Shown: positions 8,735-17,334, numbered from the stretch's first letter. The stretch: DNA of 64,000 bases from Mucilaginibacter gossypiicola (GCF_900110105.1 NZ_FOCL01000015.1:62001-126000); one strand, 5' to 3'. Notes: a model not told the origin generated them from the letters alone. Program-made: numbers and translations.

Positions 8735-9403
8735 TCAATGCATATTCAAATAAGCGACGGCCGTATCATTGGCTTTATGCACTACCACGCCAACGCATTT
8801 ACCACTGCCATCTATTTCAAAAGAAATCCCTTTAGCCAGATCGGTGTAAACCTGCACCTTGCCGCTTTTGCTACTATAAGTTGACATTGGCTTTAACGTA
8901 TAGTTTTTTTGTATTTCCTGTTTAGATGAACCAACACCAATTCCGTCACCGGTTTTAAACTGTGGCGATGTTACCAGGATCTTTTGCACATAACTTACCT
9001 GTTCATCCTTGCCGCCCATATTGTGATGAGCGAAAACCGATGTACGGTTACCCGCAGGATTGTGATTGGCAAACCATGCCATTAATGAACTACCCATAGC
9101 AGCATCCGAACTATCTGGTTTTCCTAACCGCTTGATCGCATTTTTAACATCATCGTTTAAAACAATGTACCCGATGCTTTTGCCGGGAGTGATAAGCCAA
9201 TCGGATTGTGAAGTGTTGGCCGTGCCGGTATCCGAGGCCATAGTATGGTGGGTAGTAGTGTCGTTTTTATCGCTGATATGTTGCCCTGTAGTATCTTTAG
9301 GCACTTTATTGGTATCGGCCAGAGTTGTTTCTTTTTTGGAGTTATTTCCACAGGCCAAAAGGCAGATGGCTATTGAAACGATTATTAAGCTATTTCTGAT
9401 CAT
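8735..9403 (-). CDS. Hypothetical lipoprotein
   Basis: A 222-residue protein with a lipoprotein signal (hydrophobic IIVSIAICLLAC, Cys at residue 18) followed by a long Thr/Asp/Lys-rich linker (about 19-65). A compact domain of about 150 residues follows, reading DWLITPGKSIGYIVLNDDVKN at its start. The Gly-Ile-Gly-Val-Gly-Ser-Ser-Lys segment near 155 recalls small beta-rich secreted domains, but no family is recognised. It is probably anchored in the outer membrane or periplasm. It is convergent with the M16 peptidase and divergent from the helicase. Confidence 0.75.
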   Translation of the reverse strand: MIRNSLIIVSIAICLLACGNNSKKETTLADTNKVPKDTTGQHISDKNDTTTHHTMASDTGTANTSQSDWLITPGKSIGYIVLNDDVKNAIKRLGKPDSSDAAMGSSLMAWFANHNPAGNRTSVFAHHNMGGKDEQVSYVQKILVTSPQFKTGDGIGVGSSKQEIQKNYTLKPMSTYSSKSGKVQVYTDLAKGISFEIDGSGKCVGVVVHKANDTAVAYLNMH

Positions 9404-9410
9404 ATAACTA

Positions 9411-9477
9411 TAACCAATTAAATGGTTATTTTGTTGGCTCGGTTATCCAGCCATAACCAAACAATAAAAAAATTGTT
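9411..9477. promoter_or_regulatory. Three small palindromes in a divergent promoter region
   Basis: Between the lipoprotein (minus) and helicase (plus) starts lie TAACCA-ATTAAA-TGGTTA (9411-9428), GGTTAT-CCAGCC-ATAACC (9441-9458) and AACAAT-6 nt-ATTGTT (9460-9477). The first two share the half-site GGTTA and have 6-nt spacers, as expected for a dimeric regulator. This is inference from symmetry. Confidence 0.4.
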
Positions 9478-9486
9478 AAAGGGATA

Positions 9487-12072
9487 ATGACAAGCATCGG
9501 CCAACAGGTTATACAGCAATGGTACAAGGAGAAAAACTGGGAGCAGTTTCCGTTCCAGTCCGAAATGATGGACGCTTACCTTGGCGGATATTCGGGTTTG
9601 TTGAATGCCCCAACCGGCAGCGGTAAAACTTTTGCCTTATTCCTGCCTTTTTTGGCAGGCTTTATCAATGCCAATCCGGATACTTATAAAATAAAACAGA
9701 ATAATGGTTTGCTGATGCTTTGGATAACCCCGTTGCGGGCGCTTACCAATGATATCCGCAAGGCTATGCAGGAGGCCTGTGATGAGATAGGCCTGCCATG
9801 GCGTATAGCCACCCGCACAGGCGATACGCCAGCTGCAGAAAAACAGGCCCTCAAAAAAAAGTTGCCGGAAGTGCTGCTTACTACCCCCGAAAGCCTGCAC
9901 CTGATGCTCGCCCAAAAAGAGTATCCAAAGTTATTTAATCAGCTGCAGGTAGTGGTAATTGATGAATGGCATGAGCTGTTGGGAACGAAACGTGGGGTGC
10001 AGGTGGAGTTGGGGGTTTCTAAGTTAAAAGTCTTAAGTCTTAAGTCGGAAGAGGCGAATGAAAATGTAGCTAAAGACTTAGGACTTTCAACTTCAGACTT
10101 AAGACTGAAAATTTGGGGCATAAGCGCTACCATAGGTAACCTCGAACAAGCTGCCGAGGTTTTATTGGGCAATGATTTTCCGCCGGAACAGGTAAAAATG
10201 GTGCGGGCCAACCTGGAGAAAAAGTTGGACATCCGTTCCATCATTCCGCAAAATATCGAGAGTTACTCGTGGGCAGGGCACATTGGTTTAAAGCTTTTGC
10301 CCGAGGTAATGGAGATCGTAGCCAAAAGTAAAACCACCTTGATATTTACCAATACCCGTTCCCAGTCGGAAATCTGGTACCATGCCATTTTAGATAATTA
10401 CCCGGAATATGCCGGTATCATGGCCATGCATCACGGATCGCTGGATAATGAGCTGCGCAACTGGGTGGAGGCTGCCCTGCACGCCGAGGCTTTAAAGTTG
10501 GTGGTATGTACATCAAGTTTGGATTTGGGGGTGGATTTTCGCCCCGTAGACACTGTTGTGCAGGTTGGCAGTCCGAAAGGTGTTGCAAGGTTTATGCAGC
10601 GTGCGGGGCGAAGTGGTCACCATCCCGGGGCCACATCACTGGCATATTTTGTACCAACACATTCGCTCGAATTATTGGAGGGGGCGGCGTTAAAAGAAGC
10701 TATCAAGGATAAGATCTTTGAAAGTCGCGACCCCATGCTGCTTACTATGGACGTATTGATCCAATACATGGTCACGCTGGCAGTGTCAGATGGTTTCCGG
10801 GCCGATGAGCTTTTTAAAGAAGTTAAAACTACTTATGCTTTTGCCGATCTGAGCCGGAACGAATTTGGTCAGTTACTTGATTTCATTACCAGTGGTGGCA
10901 AAACACTTGCGCAGTATGATGAATTTTTAAAGGTTGAGGTTGAAAACGGATTGTATAAAGTAAACAGCCGCAGGGTAGCCATGCGGCATAGGTTAAGCAT
11001 TGGCACAATCACCAGCGAACTGAGCATCCGGGTGAAATGGCTTAGTGGAGGGAGTTTGGGCACTATTGAAGAATCATTTGTGTCCAAGCTAAAACCGGGT
11101 AATACCTTTTGGTTTGCTGGCCGGAGTTTGGAGTTTGTACGGGTAAAAGAAATGACGGCCTATGTCAAAAAATCAAATTCAACAAAAGGTATCATCCCGA
11201 GTTGGAACGGCGGACGGATGCCTCTTTCATCGCAGCTGGCAGCTGTGTTCAGGCTCAAGCTTGATGAAGTGGCGCATGGTATCGAAAAGGATATAGAGGT
11301 TAAGGCTCTGAAGCCCCTTTTTGATTTGCAGCAACAGTTATCGCACCTGCCTCAAAGTCATGAGTTTTTAATAGAGTCATTTAAATCGAAAGAGGGGCAC
11401 CACCTGTTGTTTTATCCTTTTGAAGGACGGTTGGTTCACGAGGGTATGGCTTCATTGCTGGCTTTCCGTATCAGTAAAATTAAACCGGCCAGTTTCTCCA
11501 TCGCCATGAATGACTATGGCTTTGAGCTGCTTACTGATGAGGATATCCCGATTGAACAAGCACTGGAAGATACCGGCTTTTTTTCGATAGATAACCTGAT
11601 AGATGATATTCAGCATAGTTTAAATGCCAATGAAATGGCCCGCCGGCGATTTAGGGATATAGCCCATATCGGCGGCCTTGTATTTACCGGTTATCCCGGT
11701 CAGCAGGTTAAGAACAAACATTTGCAGGCATCAACCTCATTGCTGTTTGAAGTTTTTAGCGAGTACGAGCCGGATAACTTACTGGTGCGCCAGGCCTATA
11801 ATGAAGCGCTTGCTTTTCAGCTGGAGGAGTTTCGGTTAAGGGCTGCTTTGCAACGGATCCAAACACAGAACATCATTTTAAAAGTGATAGAGCGCCCAAC
11901 ACCTTTTGCCTTCCCGATCATGGTTGATAGCCTCGGCCGTGAAAAGCTAACTACCGAAACCATGGAAGAACGCATAGCTAAAATGGCCCGCAGCTACGGC
12001 GCGGAAGGTGTTCCCGAACCTGCCGAACGGAAAACAAGGAAGCAGGGGATCACGAGGAGGAAAGGGTTGTAA
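9487..12072 (+). CDS. Ligase-associated DNA damage response DEXH-box helicase (Lhr-like)
   Basis: An 861-residue superfamily 2 helicase. Motif I is APTGSGKT (about residue 41), motif II is VIDEWHELL (about 158), motif III is GISATIGN (about 211), and motif VI is QRAGRSGHHPG (about 373). The winged-helix and Lhr-type C-terminal regions follow. This family usually sits beside an ATP-dependent DNA ligase, an exonuclease and the endonuclease PdeM; none of these are next to it here. Residues about 180-207, between motifs II and III, are encoded by an inverted-repeat element that keeps the frame. AAAGGGATA just before the ATG could act as a weak ribosome binding site. Confidence 0.92.
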   Translation: MTSIGQQVIQQWYKEKNWEQFPFQSEMMDAYLGGYSGLLNAPTGSGKTFALFLPFLAGFINANPDTYKIKQNNGLLMLWITPLRALTNDIRKAMQEACDEIGLPWRIATRTGDTPAAEKQALKKKLPEVLLTTPESLHLMLAQKEYPKLFNQLQVVVIDEWHELLGTKRGVQVELGVSKLKVLSLKSEEANENVAKDLGLSTSDLRLKIWGISATIGNLEQAAEVLLGNDFPPEQVKMVRANLEKKLDIRSIIPQNIESYSWAGHIGLKLLPEVMEIVAKSKTTLIFTNTRSQSEIWYHAILDNYPEYAGIMAMHHGSLDNELRNWVEAALHAEALKLVVCTSSLDLGVDFRPVDTVVQVGSPKGVARFMQRAGRSGHHPGATSLAYFVPTHSLELLEGAALKEAIKDKIFESRDPMLLTMDVLIQYMVTLAVSDGFRADELFKEVKTTYAFADLSRNEFGQLLDFITSGGKTLAQYDEFLKVEVENGLYKVNSRRVAMRHRLSIGTITSELSIRVKWLSGGSLGTIEESFVSKLKPGNTFWFAGRSLEFVRVKEMTAYVKKSNSTKGIIPSWNGGRMPLSSQLAAVFRLKLDEVAHGIEKDIEVKALKPLFDLQQQLSHLPQSHEFLIESFKSKEGHHLLFYPFEGRLVHEGMASLLAFRISKIKPASFSIAMNDYGFELLTDEDIPIEQALEDTGFFSIDNLIDDIQHSLNANEMARRRFRDIAHIGGLVFTGYPGQQVKNKHLQASTSLLFEVFSEYEPDNLLVRQAYNEALAFQLEEFRLRAALQRIQTQNIILKVIERPTPFAFPIMVDSLGREKLTTETMEERIAKMARSYGAEGVPEPAERKTRKQGITRRKGL
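10027..10110. repeat. Palindromic repeat inserted in frame inside the helicase gene
   Basis: Arms 10036-10051 and 10091-10106 (AGTCTTAAGTCGGAAG against the inverse of CTTCAGACTTAAGACT) are inverted copies with one mismatch. Extra copies of the word AGTCTTA lie just outside. The encoded stretch, VLSLKSEEANENVAKDLGLS, is a charged low-complexity loop between helicase motifs II and III, where related proteins have only a short connector. The construction from a repeated short word matches the intergenic elements at 30582, 31750 and 32694. Confidence 0.65.
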
Positions 12073-12093
12073 ACCGTTGAAAAGATAAAAAAT

Positions 12094-12206
12094 GTCGTGC
12101 TGAACTTGTTTCAGTACCCTACGCGCTTAGTATGCGTTGAGCAAAGCCACGGTTAAGTATGCCGCAGAACCTATCCTGTGGGATCCCGAAATAAATTCGG
12201 GATGAC
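12094..12206. repeat. Intergenic palindrome, GTCATGCTGAACTTG family, copy 2
   Basis: Starts GTCGTGCTGAACTTGTTTCA and ends with GATCCCGAAATAAATTCGGG then ATGAC. The outer ends are inverted relatives, and the right part holds its own CCCGAA/TTCGGG stem. It fills most of the gap between the helicase and the next lipoprotein gene. Confidence 0.6.
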
Positions 12207-12288
12207 GGAGTTGGCTAACAAACTTGTTACCCCTTATCCATTAAACCCGCACTCCTTTTTTGGCTCATAAGAATAAACACTTATCCTT

Positions 12289-12612
12289 ATGAAAACCTTA
12301 AAACTCCGTTACTTAATCATTGCATTTACTCTTTTTCTTACGTCATGTGCCGTACCTGCAGCGGTTTATTTAGGCGATACCTATCCTGTAACTGATAACA
12401 TTGATGTGTACTATGATGCCAAAGATGTTAAGCAGGATTACAAAGTAATAGGTCATTTGGCTATTGCTTATACTGAAGACTCGGCGGTGGCAAAAAAACT
12501 ACTTTCTGATAAGGCAAAAACACAAGGTGCCAACGGTATCATTATTTTTCAGGTGGAAGGCAATAATGCCAATGCTACCATCAGGGCTGATGCGATTAAA
12601 TATAGTAAATGA
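12289..12612 (+). CDS. Small hypothetical lipoprotein
   Basis: A 107-residue protein with a lipoprotein signal ending FLTSC (Cys at about 20). The mature part, about 85 residues, reads as an alternating alpha/beta unit: DVYYDAKDVKQDYKVIGHL, then a helix DSAVAKKLLSDKAKTQGANG, then a strand GIIIFQVEG. The helix plus AKTQGANGIII pattern resembles small YbjQ-like or YdgH-like envelope domains, but this is not certain. No close operon partner. Confidence 0.7.
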   Translation: MKTLKLRYLIIAFTLFLTSCAVPAAVYLGDTYPVTDNIDVYYDAKDVKQDYKVIGHLAIAYTEDSAVAKKLLSDKAKTQGANGIIIFQVEGNNANATIRADAIKYSK

Positions 12613-12630
12613 TTTTAAATCATGTGCATT

Positions 12631-12706
12631 GCAAGCGTAGCAGCCGCTTGCTATACAGGATGTCCTTGCATAGTTCGCGACTGCCACGTCGCCCTGATGC
12701 ATTGCC
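12631..12706. repeat. Degraded copy of the TCATTGCGAGG repeat family
   Basis: Contains the stem GCAAGCG / CGCTTGC (12631-12651). Read on the minus strand, it also contains AGGGCGACGTGGCAGTCGC, close to GGGGCGACGCGGCAATCGC in the copy at 14526-14635. It looks like an old, eroded copy. Confidence 0.45.
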
Positions 12707-12811
12707 CCGCCCGCTCCTCGCGATAACATAAATGCTATACGCGCTATCCGTAGACGGAGTCTACGGATTTTTTATGCATGTAGTTTGTAACTACAGTAAT
12801 AGGCATTTTTT

Positions 12812-12819
12812 TACCTTTG
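12812..12819 (+). promoter_or_regulatory. -7 promoter element directly before csaA
   Basis: TACCTTTG fits TAnnTTTG exactly and ends 5 nt before the csaA ATG at 12825, so the mRNA would start at or very near the start codon. A TTTG lies at 12784-12787, 24 nt upstream, a little far for a -33 box. Confidence 0.55.
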
Positions 12820-12824
12820 CCCCT

Positions 12825-13160
12825 ATGGAAACCATCACCTGGCATGATTTTGAAAAAGTAGAACTGCGTGTAGGCACTGTACTGGAAGCTATAGATTTTC
12901 CTGAAGCCCGTAAACCTGCGTTTAAAGTAAGGGTTGATTTTGGTGAGTTTGGCATTAGGTGGTCAAGTGCACAGATCACCAAACACTACACCAAAGAGCA
13001 GCTGATAGGCAGGCAAATAGTAGGTGTAACAAACTTTCCAAAAAAACAAATCGCCAATTTTATGTCGGAATTTCTGGTAACAGGATTTGCCGACGAAAAC
13101 GGAGATATCGTGCTAACTGCAGTTGAAAAACCTGTGCCAAACGGCAGCAAACTTATTTAA
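12825..13160 (+). CDS. csaA: CsaA-type tRNA-binding domain protein
   Basis: A single OB-fold tRNA-binding domain of 111 residues, the usual CsaA length. The core reads VELRVGTVLEAIDFPEARKP, followed by SSAQITKHYTKEQLIGRQI and GVTNFPKKQIANFMSEFLVTG. CsaA acts as a dimeric chaperone or tRNA-binding factor in the cytoplasm. An upstream in-frame start at 12732 would add 31 unrelated residues and cross the promoter element, so METITWHDFEK at 12825 is chosen. The stop codon touches the next ATG, so the deaminase is co-transcribed. Confidence 0.9.
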   Translation: METITWHDFEKVELRVGTVLEAIDFPEARKPAFKVRVDFGEFGIRWSSAQITKHYTKEQLIGRQIVGVTNFPKKQIANFMSEFLVTGFADENGDIVLTAVEKPVPNGSKLI

Positions 13161-13634
13161 ATGAGATACATCAGTTTTGAGGATGAAACTTCGATATCGC
13201 CCGATGAGTATTTTATGGGTGAAGCTTTAAAGGAAGCCCGCTACGCGCTTGAAGAAGATGAGATCCCGATTGGGGCCGTAGTAGTTTACAACGGACGAAT
13301 CATAGGAAAGGGGCATAACCTTACAGAAAGGCTTAACGACGTATCCGCGCATGCAGAAATGCAGGCACTTACTGCGGCGGCAAACCTAATTGGCGGTAAA
13401 TACCTGCAGGGCTGTACGCTATATGTTACTATGGAACCCTGTGTTATGTGCGCAGGGGCGTCATACTGGTTCCAGGTAAGTAAGATTGTATTCGGTGCTT
13501 ATGACAACAAGTTAGGCTTTGGCCGTATCAATCAAAAAATAACCCATCCCAAAACAGTGATTACCGGTGGCATTCGCGAAGCCGAATGCAGCCAGCTGGT
13601 AAAAGATTTCTTTAAGGGGAAGAGGAAGAAGTAG
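13161..13634 (+). CDS. tadA: Nucleoside deaminase, TadA-like
   Basis: A 157-residue zinc-dependent deaminase of the CDA superfamily. The zinc and proton-shuttle motif HAEMQAL is at about residue 67, and the PCVMCAGA motif at about 94. The N-terminal helix MGEALKEARYALEEDEIPIGAVV is typical of TadA, which converts adenosine 34 to inosine in tRNA-Arg. Guanine or other nucleobase deaminases share this architecture, so the substrate is probable, not proved. It starts at the base after the csaA stop. Confidence 0.85.
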   Translation: MRYISFEDETSISPDEYFMGEALKEARYALEEDEIPIGAVVVYNGRIIGKGHNLTERLNDVSAHAEMQALTAAANLIGGKYLQGCTLYVTMEPCVMCAGASYWFQVSKIVFGAYDNKLGFGRINQKITHPKTVITGGIREAECSQLVKDFFKGKRKK

Positions 13635-13639
13635 GTTAG

Positions 13640-13733
13640 TTGTCTGAACCGGAATTTATTGAATTAAGGAATTGACAGAATGCAAGGCAAATCCAATAAA
13701 TTCTAAAAATTAGTTTAATTCGAGTTCAGACAA
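13640..13733. repeat. Intergenic palindrome, TTGTCTGAAC family
   Basis: The outer arms TTGTCTGAAC / GTTCAGACAA are perfect, and an inner pair GAATTTATTG / CAATAAATTC is also perfect. The middle carries AAGGAATTGACAGAATG. It lies between the deaminase and sodA. From memory, similar elements are common in Sphingobacteriia genomes. Confidence 0.7.
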
Positions 13734-13780
13734 ACTCAAAAACATGACAATTATTTAGAACAAATAGTTCTGTCAACCCT

Positions 13781-13788
13781 TATATTTG
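13781..13788 (+). promoter_or_regulatory. -7 promoter element for sodA
   Basis: TATATTTG fits the TAnnTTTG consensus, 46 nt before the sodA ATG. No clear TTTG -33 box is visible. Confidence 0.5.
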
Positions 13789-13834
13789 TTACGTCACAAC
13801 AAACATTAAACTTTAAAATTAACAACTTAAAATT

Positions 13835-14446
13835 ATGGCATTTACACTACCGGCGTTATCCTACGCTACCGATGCTCTGGAACCGCACATTGATAAACTG
13901 ACCATGGAAATTCACCATGGCAAACACCACCAGGCTTATGTTACCAACTTAAACAAAGCTTTGGAGGGCAAGCCGGAAGCCGATAGCAATATCGACGATA
14001 TCATCAAAAACATTTCTAAATTCCCTGCTGCTGTACGTAACAACGGCGGTGGTCACTACAACCATACTTTATTCTGGACTTTGTTATCACCAAACGGTGG
14101 CGGTGAGCCTACAGGTGCTTTAGCTGATGCTATTAAAAGCACTTTCGGTTCATTTGCCGATTTCAAAACTAAAGTATCTGAAGCTGGTGCAACCCGTTTC
14201 GGTTCGGGCTGGGCTTGGTTAATTGTTACTGCTGATAAAAAATTAGCTGTAACTTCAACTCCTAACCAGGATAATCCATTAATGGATATCGCTGAAGTAA
14301 AAGGCACTCCAATTTTAGGTATCGATGTTTGGGAACACGCTTACTACCTGAAATATCAAAACCGTCGCCCGGATTACTTAGCGGCTATCTGGAATGTTAT
14401 TAACTGGAACCACGTTGCTGAGCTTTACGCAAAAGCAACTGCTTAA
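13835..14446 (+). CDS. sodA: Superoxide dismutase, Mn/Fe family
   Basis: A 203-residue cytoplasmic enzyme that converts superoxide to oxygen and hydrogen peroxide. Metal ligands are visible in [19 protein letters not shown] and [13 protein letters not shown]. The NNGGGHYNH segment and the Gln in [11 protein letters not shown] are features of Mn-type or cambialistic enzymes; Fe-type enzymes place the Gln near the second His instead. No signal peptide. It stands alone with its own promoter and terminator. The peroxide made could be removed by the katA product at 24.7 kb. Confidence 0.95.
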   Translation: MAFTLPALSYATDALEPHIDKLTMEIHHGKHHQAYVTNLNKALEGKPEADSNIDDIIKNISKFPAAVRNNGGGHYNHTLFWTLLSPNGGGEPTGALADAIKSTFGSFADFKTKVSEAGATRFGSGWAWLIVTADKKLAVTSTPNQDNPLMDIAEVKGTPILGIDVWEHAYYLKYQNRRPDYLAAIWNVINWNHVAELYAKATA

Positions 14447-14469
14447 TTTTATTTAAGCTTATAAATTTG

Positions 14470-14503
14470 AAGCGGCAGGGTCTGATGGTCCTGTCGCTTT
14501 TTT
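14470..14503 (+). terminator. Terminator after sodA
   Basis: Stem AAGCGGCAGG / CCTGTCGCTT (one G-T pair) with a 10-nt loop, followed by TTTT. Confidence 0.75.
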
Positions 14504-14525
14504 GTTGGGTAAGAGGCTTAAAAAT

Positions 14526-14635
14526 ATGTCATTGCGAGGAGCAAAACGGGAATGAGCCTTGGGGCGACGCGGCAATCGCATGCTATACAGAGAGGCAATG
14601 CTTCTGTGCGGTTACTTCGTGCCTCGCAATGACAT
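14526..14635. repeat. Intergenic palindrome, TCATTGCGAGG family, copy 1
   Basis: Outer arms ATGTCATTGCGAGG / CCTCGCAATGACAT are perfect inverses. The middle contains GGGGCGACGCGGCAATCGC. Further copies are at 17221 and 40271. Confidence 0.8.
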
Positions 14636-14699
14636 ATTTATTTATTACTTATTTTACCTCCCAATTATATCACCATACCCTACCTCTCCAATAATCTAC

Positions 14700-14707
14700 T
14701 AACTTTG
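14700..14707 (+). promoter_or_regulatory. -7 promoter element for the permease
   Basis: TAACTTTG fits TAnnTTTG and ends 16 nt before the ATG at 14724, giving a leader of about 10 nt. Confidence 0.5.
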
Positions 14708-14723
14708 TGGACTTTTTTATATC

Positions 14724-16184
14724 ATGATCAAAAAGCCCATAGAAACCTTGCTCCGCGAATCGAAGGAAGAAGGAGAACATTCACTTAAACGCTCGCTTGG
14801 GCCGGTTAACCTAATTTTAATCGGGATAGGCATTATCATAGGGGCCGGTTTATTTTCATTAACAGGCATAGCAGCAGGCCAGCATTCGGGTCCTGCGGTA
14901 ACTATATCTTTCTTAATAGCTGCTTTAGGTTGTGCTTTTGCTGCACTTTGTTACGCCGAGTTTTCGGCAATGATACCTGTTGCCGGGAGTGCCTACACTT
15001 ACTCATACGCCACCATGGGCGAACTTTTTGCCTGGATCATAGGCTGGGACCTGGCGCTTGAATATGCCGTTGGTGCAGCAACAGTGGCCATCAGCTGGTC
15101 GCAATACCTTACCAAATTTTTATCCTGGTTTGATTTGTACCTGCCGCCGCAGCTAACGCTTTCGCCTTTTGAAACTGCCAAAGCAGCTAATGGCGAGGTT
15201 ATTAATGGTATAATCAATTTGCCCGCTGCACTGATTGTGATCTTGGTTACGAGTATCATTATCCGCGGGACAAAAGGTTCGGCATTGGTTAATGCCATTA
15301 TTGTAACATTGAAAGTAGGTGTAGTGCTGGTATTTATAGCGGTGGGCTGGTCGTTCATTAATCCGCAGAACTATCATCCATACATCCCGCAAAATACAGG
15401 CGTTTGGGGCGATTATGGCTGGTCGGGTATATTGAGAGGCGCAGGACTTGTGTTTTTTGTATTTATCGGTTTTGATGCTGTATCAACCGCGGCACAGGAA
15501 GCCAAGAACCCACAGCGTAATATGCCTATCGGGATCATTGGTTCATTGCTGATATGTACAGTATTATTTATTGTGTTTGCGCATGTAATGACCGGCATGG
15601 CTAATTATAAAGAATTTATCGGCTCTGGCGCTCCGGTAGCTATCGCCATTGAAAAAACACATTATCAGTGGTTAAGCAAGGCAATTGTATTGGCGATATT
15701 AATAGGTTACACCTCGGTTATTTTGGTCGATTTATTGGGCCAATCAAGGGTTTTCTTTTCTATGTCGAAAGATGGTTTGCTGCCAAAAGTATTTTCTGAG
15801 ATTCATCCCAGGTTCCGCACGCCGTGGAAATCTAATATTGTGCTTTGCACTTTCATCGCCCTATTTGCTGCTTTTGTGCCGATACGCGTGGTTGGTGAAA
15901 TGACCAGCATTGGCACCTTGCTTGCATTTGTTATGGTTTGTGCCGGTGTACTTATTTTACGTAAGCAGCAGCCTGATATTCACCGCCCGTTTAAAACGCC
16001 GCTTGTTCCACTGGTACCTATATTGGGTATCCTTACCTGTTTTGCCATGATGACATTTTTACCTGGCGATACCTGGTTGCGTTTGATCATATGGCTTGCA
16101 ATTGGTTTGGTTATCTATTATACTTACGGCAAAAAGAACAGCGTTATCCGCAGAATGCTTGCCGATAAGCACCAGCGCTATTAA
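14724..16184 (+). CDS. Amino acid permease, APC superfamily (cationic amino acid transporter-like)
   Basis: A 486-residue inner-membrane transporter with about 12-13 hydrophobic segments. The helix 1 substrate motif GIGIIIGAGLFSLTGIAAG and the helix 3 AEFSAMIPVAGSAYTYSY segment are characteristic of the YfnA/CAT branch of APC transporters. It should import amino acids by proton symport or exchange; the exact substrate cannot be read from sequence. The reductase gene begins 3 nt after its stop, so the two share a transcript, though no functional link is obvious. Confidence 0.9.
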   Translation: MIKKPIETLLRESKEEGEHSLKRSLGPVNLILIGIGIIIGAGLFSLTGIAAGQHSGPAVTISFLIAALGCAFAALCYAEFSAMIPVAGSAYTYSYATMGELFAWIIGWDLALEYAVGAATVAISWSQYLTKFLSWFDLYLPPQLTLSPFETAKAANGEVINGIINLPAALIVILVTSIIIRGTKGSALVNAIIVTLKVGVVLVFIAVGWSFINPQNYHPYIPQNTGVWGDYGWSGILRGAGLVFFVFIGFDAVSTAAQEAKNPQRNMPIGIIGSLLICTVLFIVFAHVMTGMANYKEFIGSGAPVAIAIEKTHYQWLSKAIVLAILIGYTSVILVDLLGQSRVFFSMSKDGLLPKVFSEIHPRFRTPWKSNIVLCTFIALFAAFVPIRVVGEMTSIGTLLAFVMVCAGVLILRKQQPDIHRPFKTPLVPLVPILGILTCFAMMTFLPGDTWLRLIIWLAIGLVIYYTYGKKNSVIRRMLADKHQRY

Positions 16185-16187
16185 TTG

Positions 16188-17210
16188 ATGACTGAAGATA
16201 TTTTAAAACTAAAAGTTGATCGTATAAAATGGGAAACTCCTGATACCGCTACATTTTATTTAATTAGTGTTAAAGGTAATCCCATTCCGTATACAGCTGG
16301 CCAATTTATTACCCTGATATTTAATCACCGTCAGGAAGAGATCAGGCGCTCGTATTCGTTAAGCTCGTCGCCCGATGAACCTTATTTGGCTATAACCGTT
16401 AAGCGGATTACCAATGGTGAGATCTCCCGGTTTATGCTCACCAAAATAAAAGAGGGCGATGTGCTGAATGCTTTGGCTCCGGCAGGGCGTTTTATCATTA
16501 GTGATGATCAGCAACAAAAAGATATTTTTTTATTTGCCGCCGGCAGCGGGATTACTCCCATATTTTCACAACTGAAATATATTTTGAACCGGGAAGGCGA
16601 GAGCAGACTGGTGCTTATTTACAGCAGTCAAAATGCGGCTTCTATTTTATTTAAGGATGAGCTGGATAAATTAGCTGCTGAGCATCCTGAAAGGTTAACT
16701 ATCATTCACCTGCTGAGCAGCGAAGCAAACCGCCTCAATACCGATAAGGTAGAAAAGCTGGTGAAACAACACTCCCGTTTTAATTTGGCAGATGCGGAGT
16801 TTTACCTCTGCGGGCCGTTTGCTTATATGCGTATGATCCGGTTCGATCTGGTATACATGGGAATTGATCGGGCAAGGATCCGCCGTGAAAATTTCGTACT
16901 CGAAACGGTTGCCGTTACAAGCAGCTATACCAGCTTTCCTCCTAAAAATATCAAAATAAAATACCGGGGAGAGCCGCATGACATAGTAGTGGGCGAAAAC
17001 CAATCCATACTACAGGCGGCTTTGCAGAATAATATCCCGCTGCCTTACAGTTGCCGCGGTGGCGTATGCTCAACGTGTATGATGAAATGTGCCGGCGGCA
17101 AAGTTGAAATGGTGAAGAATGATGTGCTTACCGATGCAGATCTTGCGCAGGGATGGATTTTGACCTGCACAGGGCATCCGCTGGATGATGGGGTAGTAGT
17201 TGAACTATGA
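16188..17210 (+). CDS. Ferredoxin-NAD(P)H reductase fusion, PaaE-like
   Basis: A 340-residue three-domain electron-transfer protein. The FAD-binding barrel (residues about 5-100) carries RRSYSLSSSP. The NAD(P)-binding domain (about 105-230) carries AAGSGITPIFSQL and CGPFAYM. A C-terminal plant-type 2Fe-2S domain (about 255-340) has Cys in CRGGVCSTCMMKC plus a later LTCTGHP. PaaE-type proteins feed electrons to oxygenases or hydroxylases; the partner is not in this window. A TTG at 16185 precedes the ATG; the ATG at 16188 is preferred. Confidence 0.9.
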   Translation: MTEDILKLKVDRIKWETPDTATFYLISVKGNPIPYTAGQFITLIFNHRQEEIRRSYSLSSSPDEPYLAITVKRITNGEISRFMLTKIKEGDVLNALAPAGRFIISDDQQQKDIFLFAAGSGITPIFSQLKYILNREGESRLVLIYSSQNAASILFKDELDKLAAEHPERLTIIHLLSSEANRLNTDKVEKLVKQHSRFNLADAEFYLCGPFAYMRMIRFDLVYMGIDRARIRRENFVLETVAVTSSYTSFPPKNIKIKYRGEPHDIVVGENQSILQAALQNNIPLPYSCRGGVCSTCMMKCAGGKVEMVKNDVLTDADLAQGWILTCTGHPLDDGVVVEL

Positions 17211-17220
17211 TTAAAGAAAA

Positions 17221-17315
17221 CGTCATTGCGAGGTACGAAGCAATCCCCAATAAGCAGAGTAGTTATGCAGATTCGCCCTGTAAAGTAGGGGATTGCTTCG
17301 TGCCTCGCAATGACG
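17221..17315. repeat. Intergenic palindrome, TCATTGCGAGG family, copy 2
   Basis: Outer arms CGTCATTGCGAGG / CCTCGCAATGACG, with inner pairing ACGAAGCAATCCCC / GGGGATTGCTTCGT. The loop shares ATAAGCAG and CGCCCTGTA with the copy at 40271. It lies exactly between two convergent genes and may also act as a bidirectional terminator. Confidence 0.85.
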
Positions 17316-17334
17316 GGGGGTAAGTGAGAGTCGG

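Noticed and set aside
12732-12824. 31-residue extension of CsaA
   Set aside because: It crosses a -7 promoter box and has no counterpart in the compact CsaA family.
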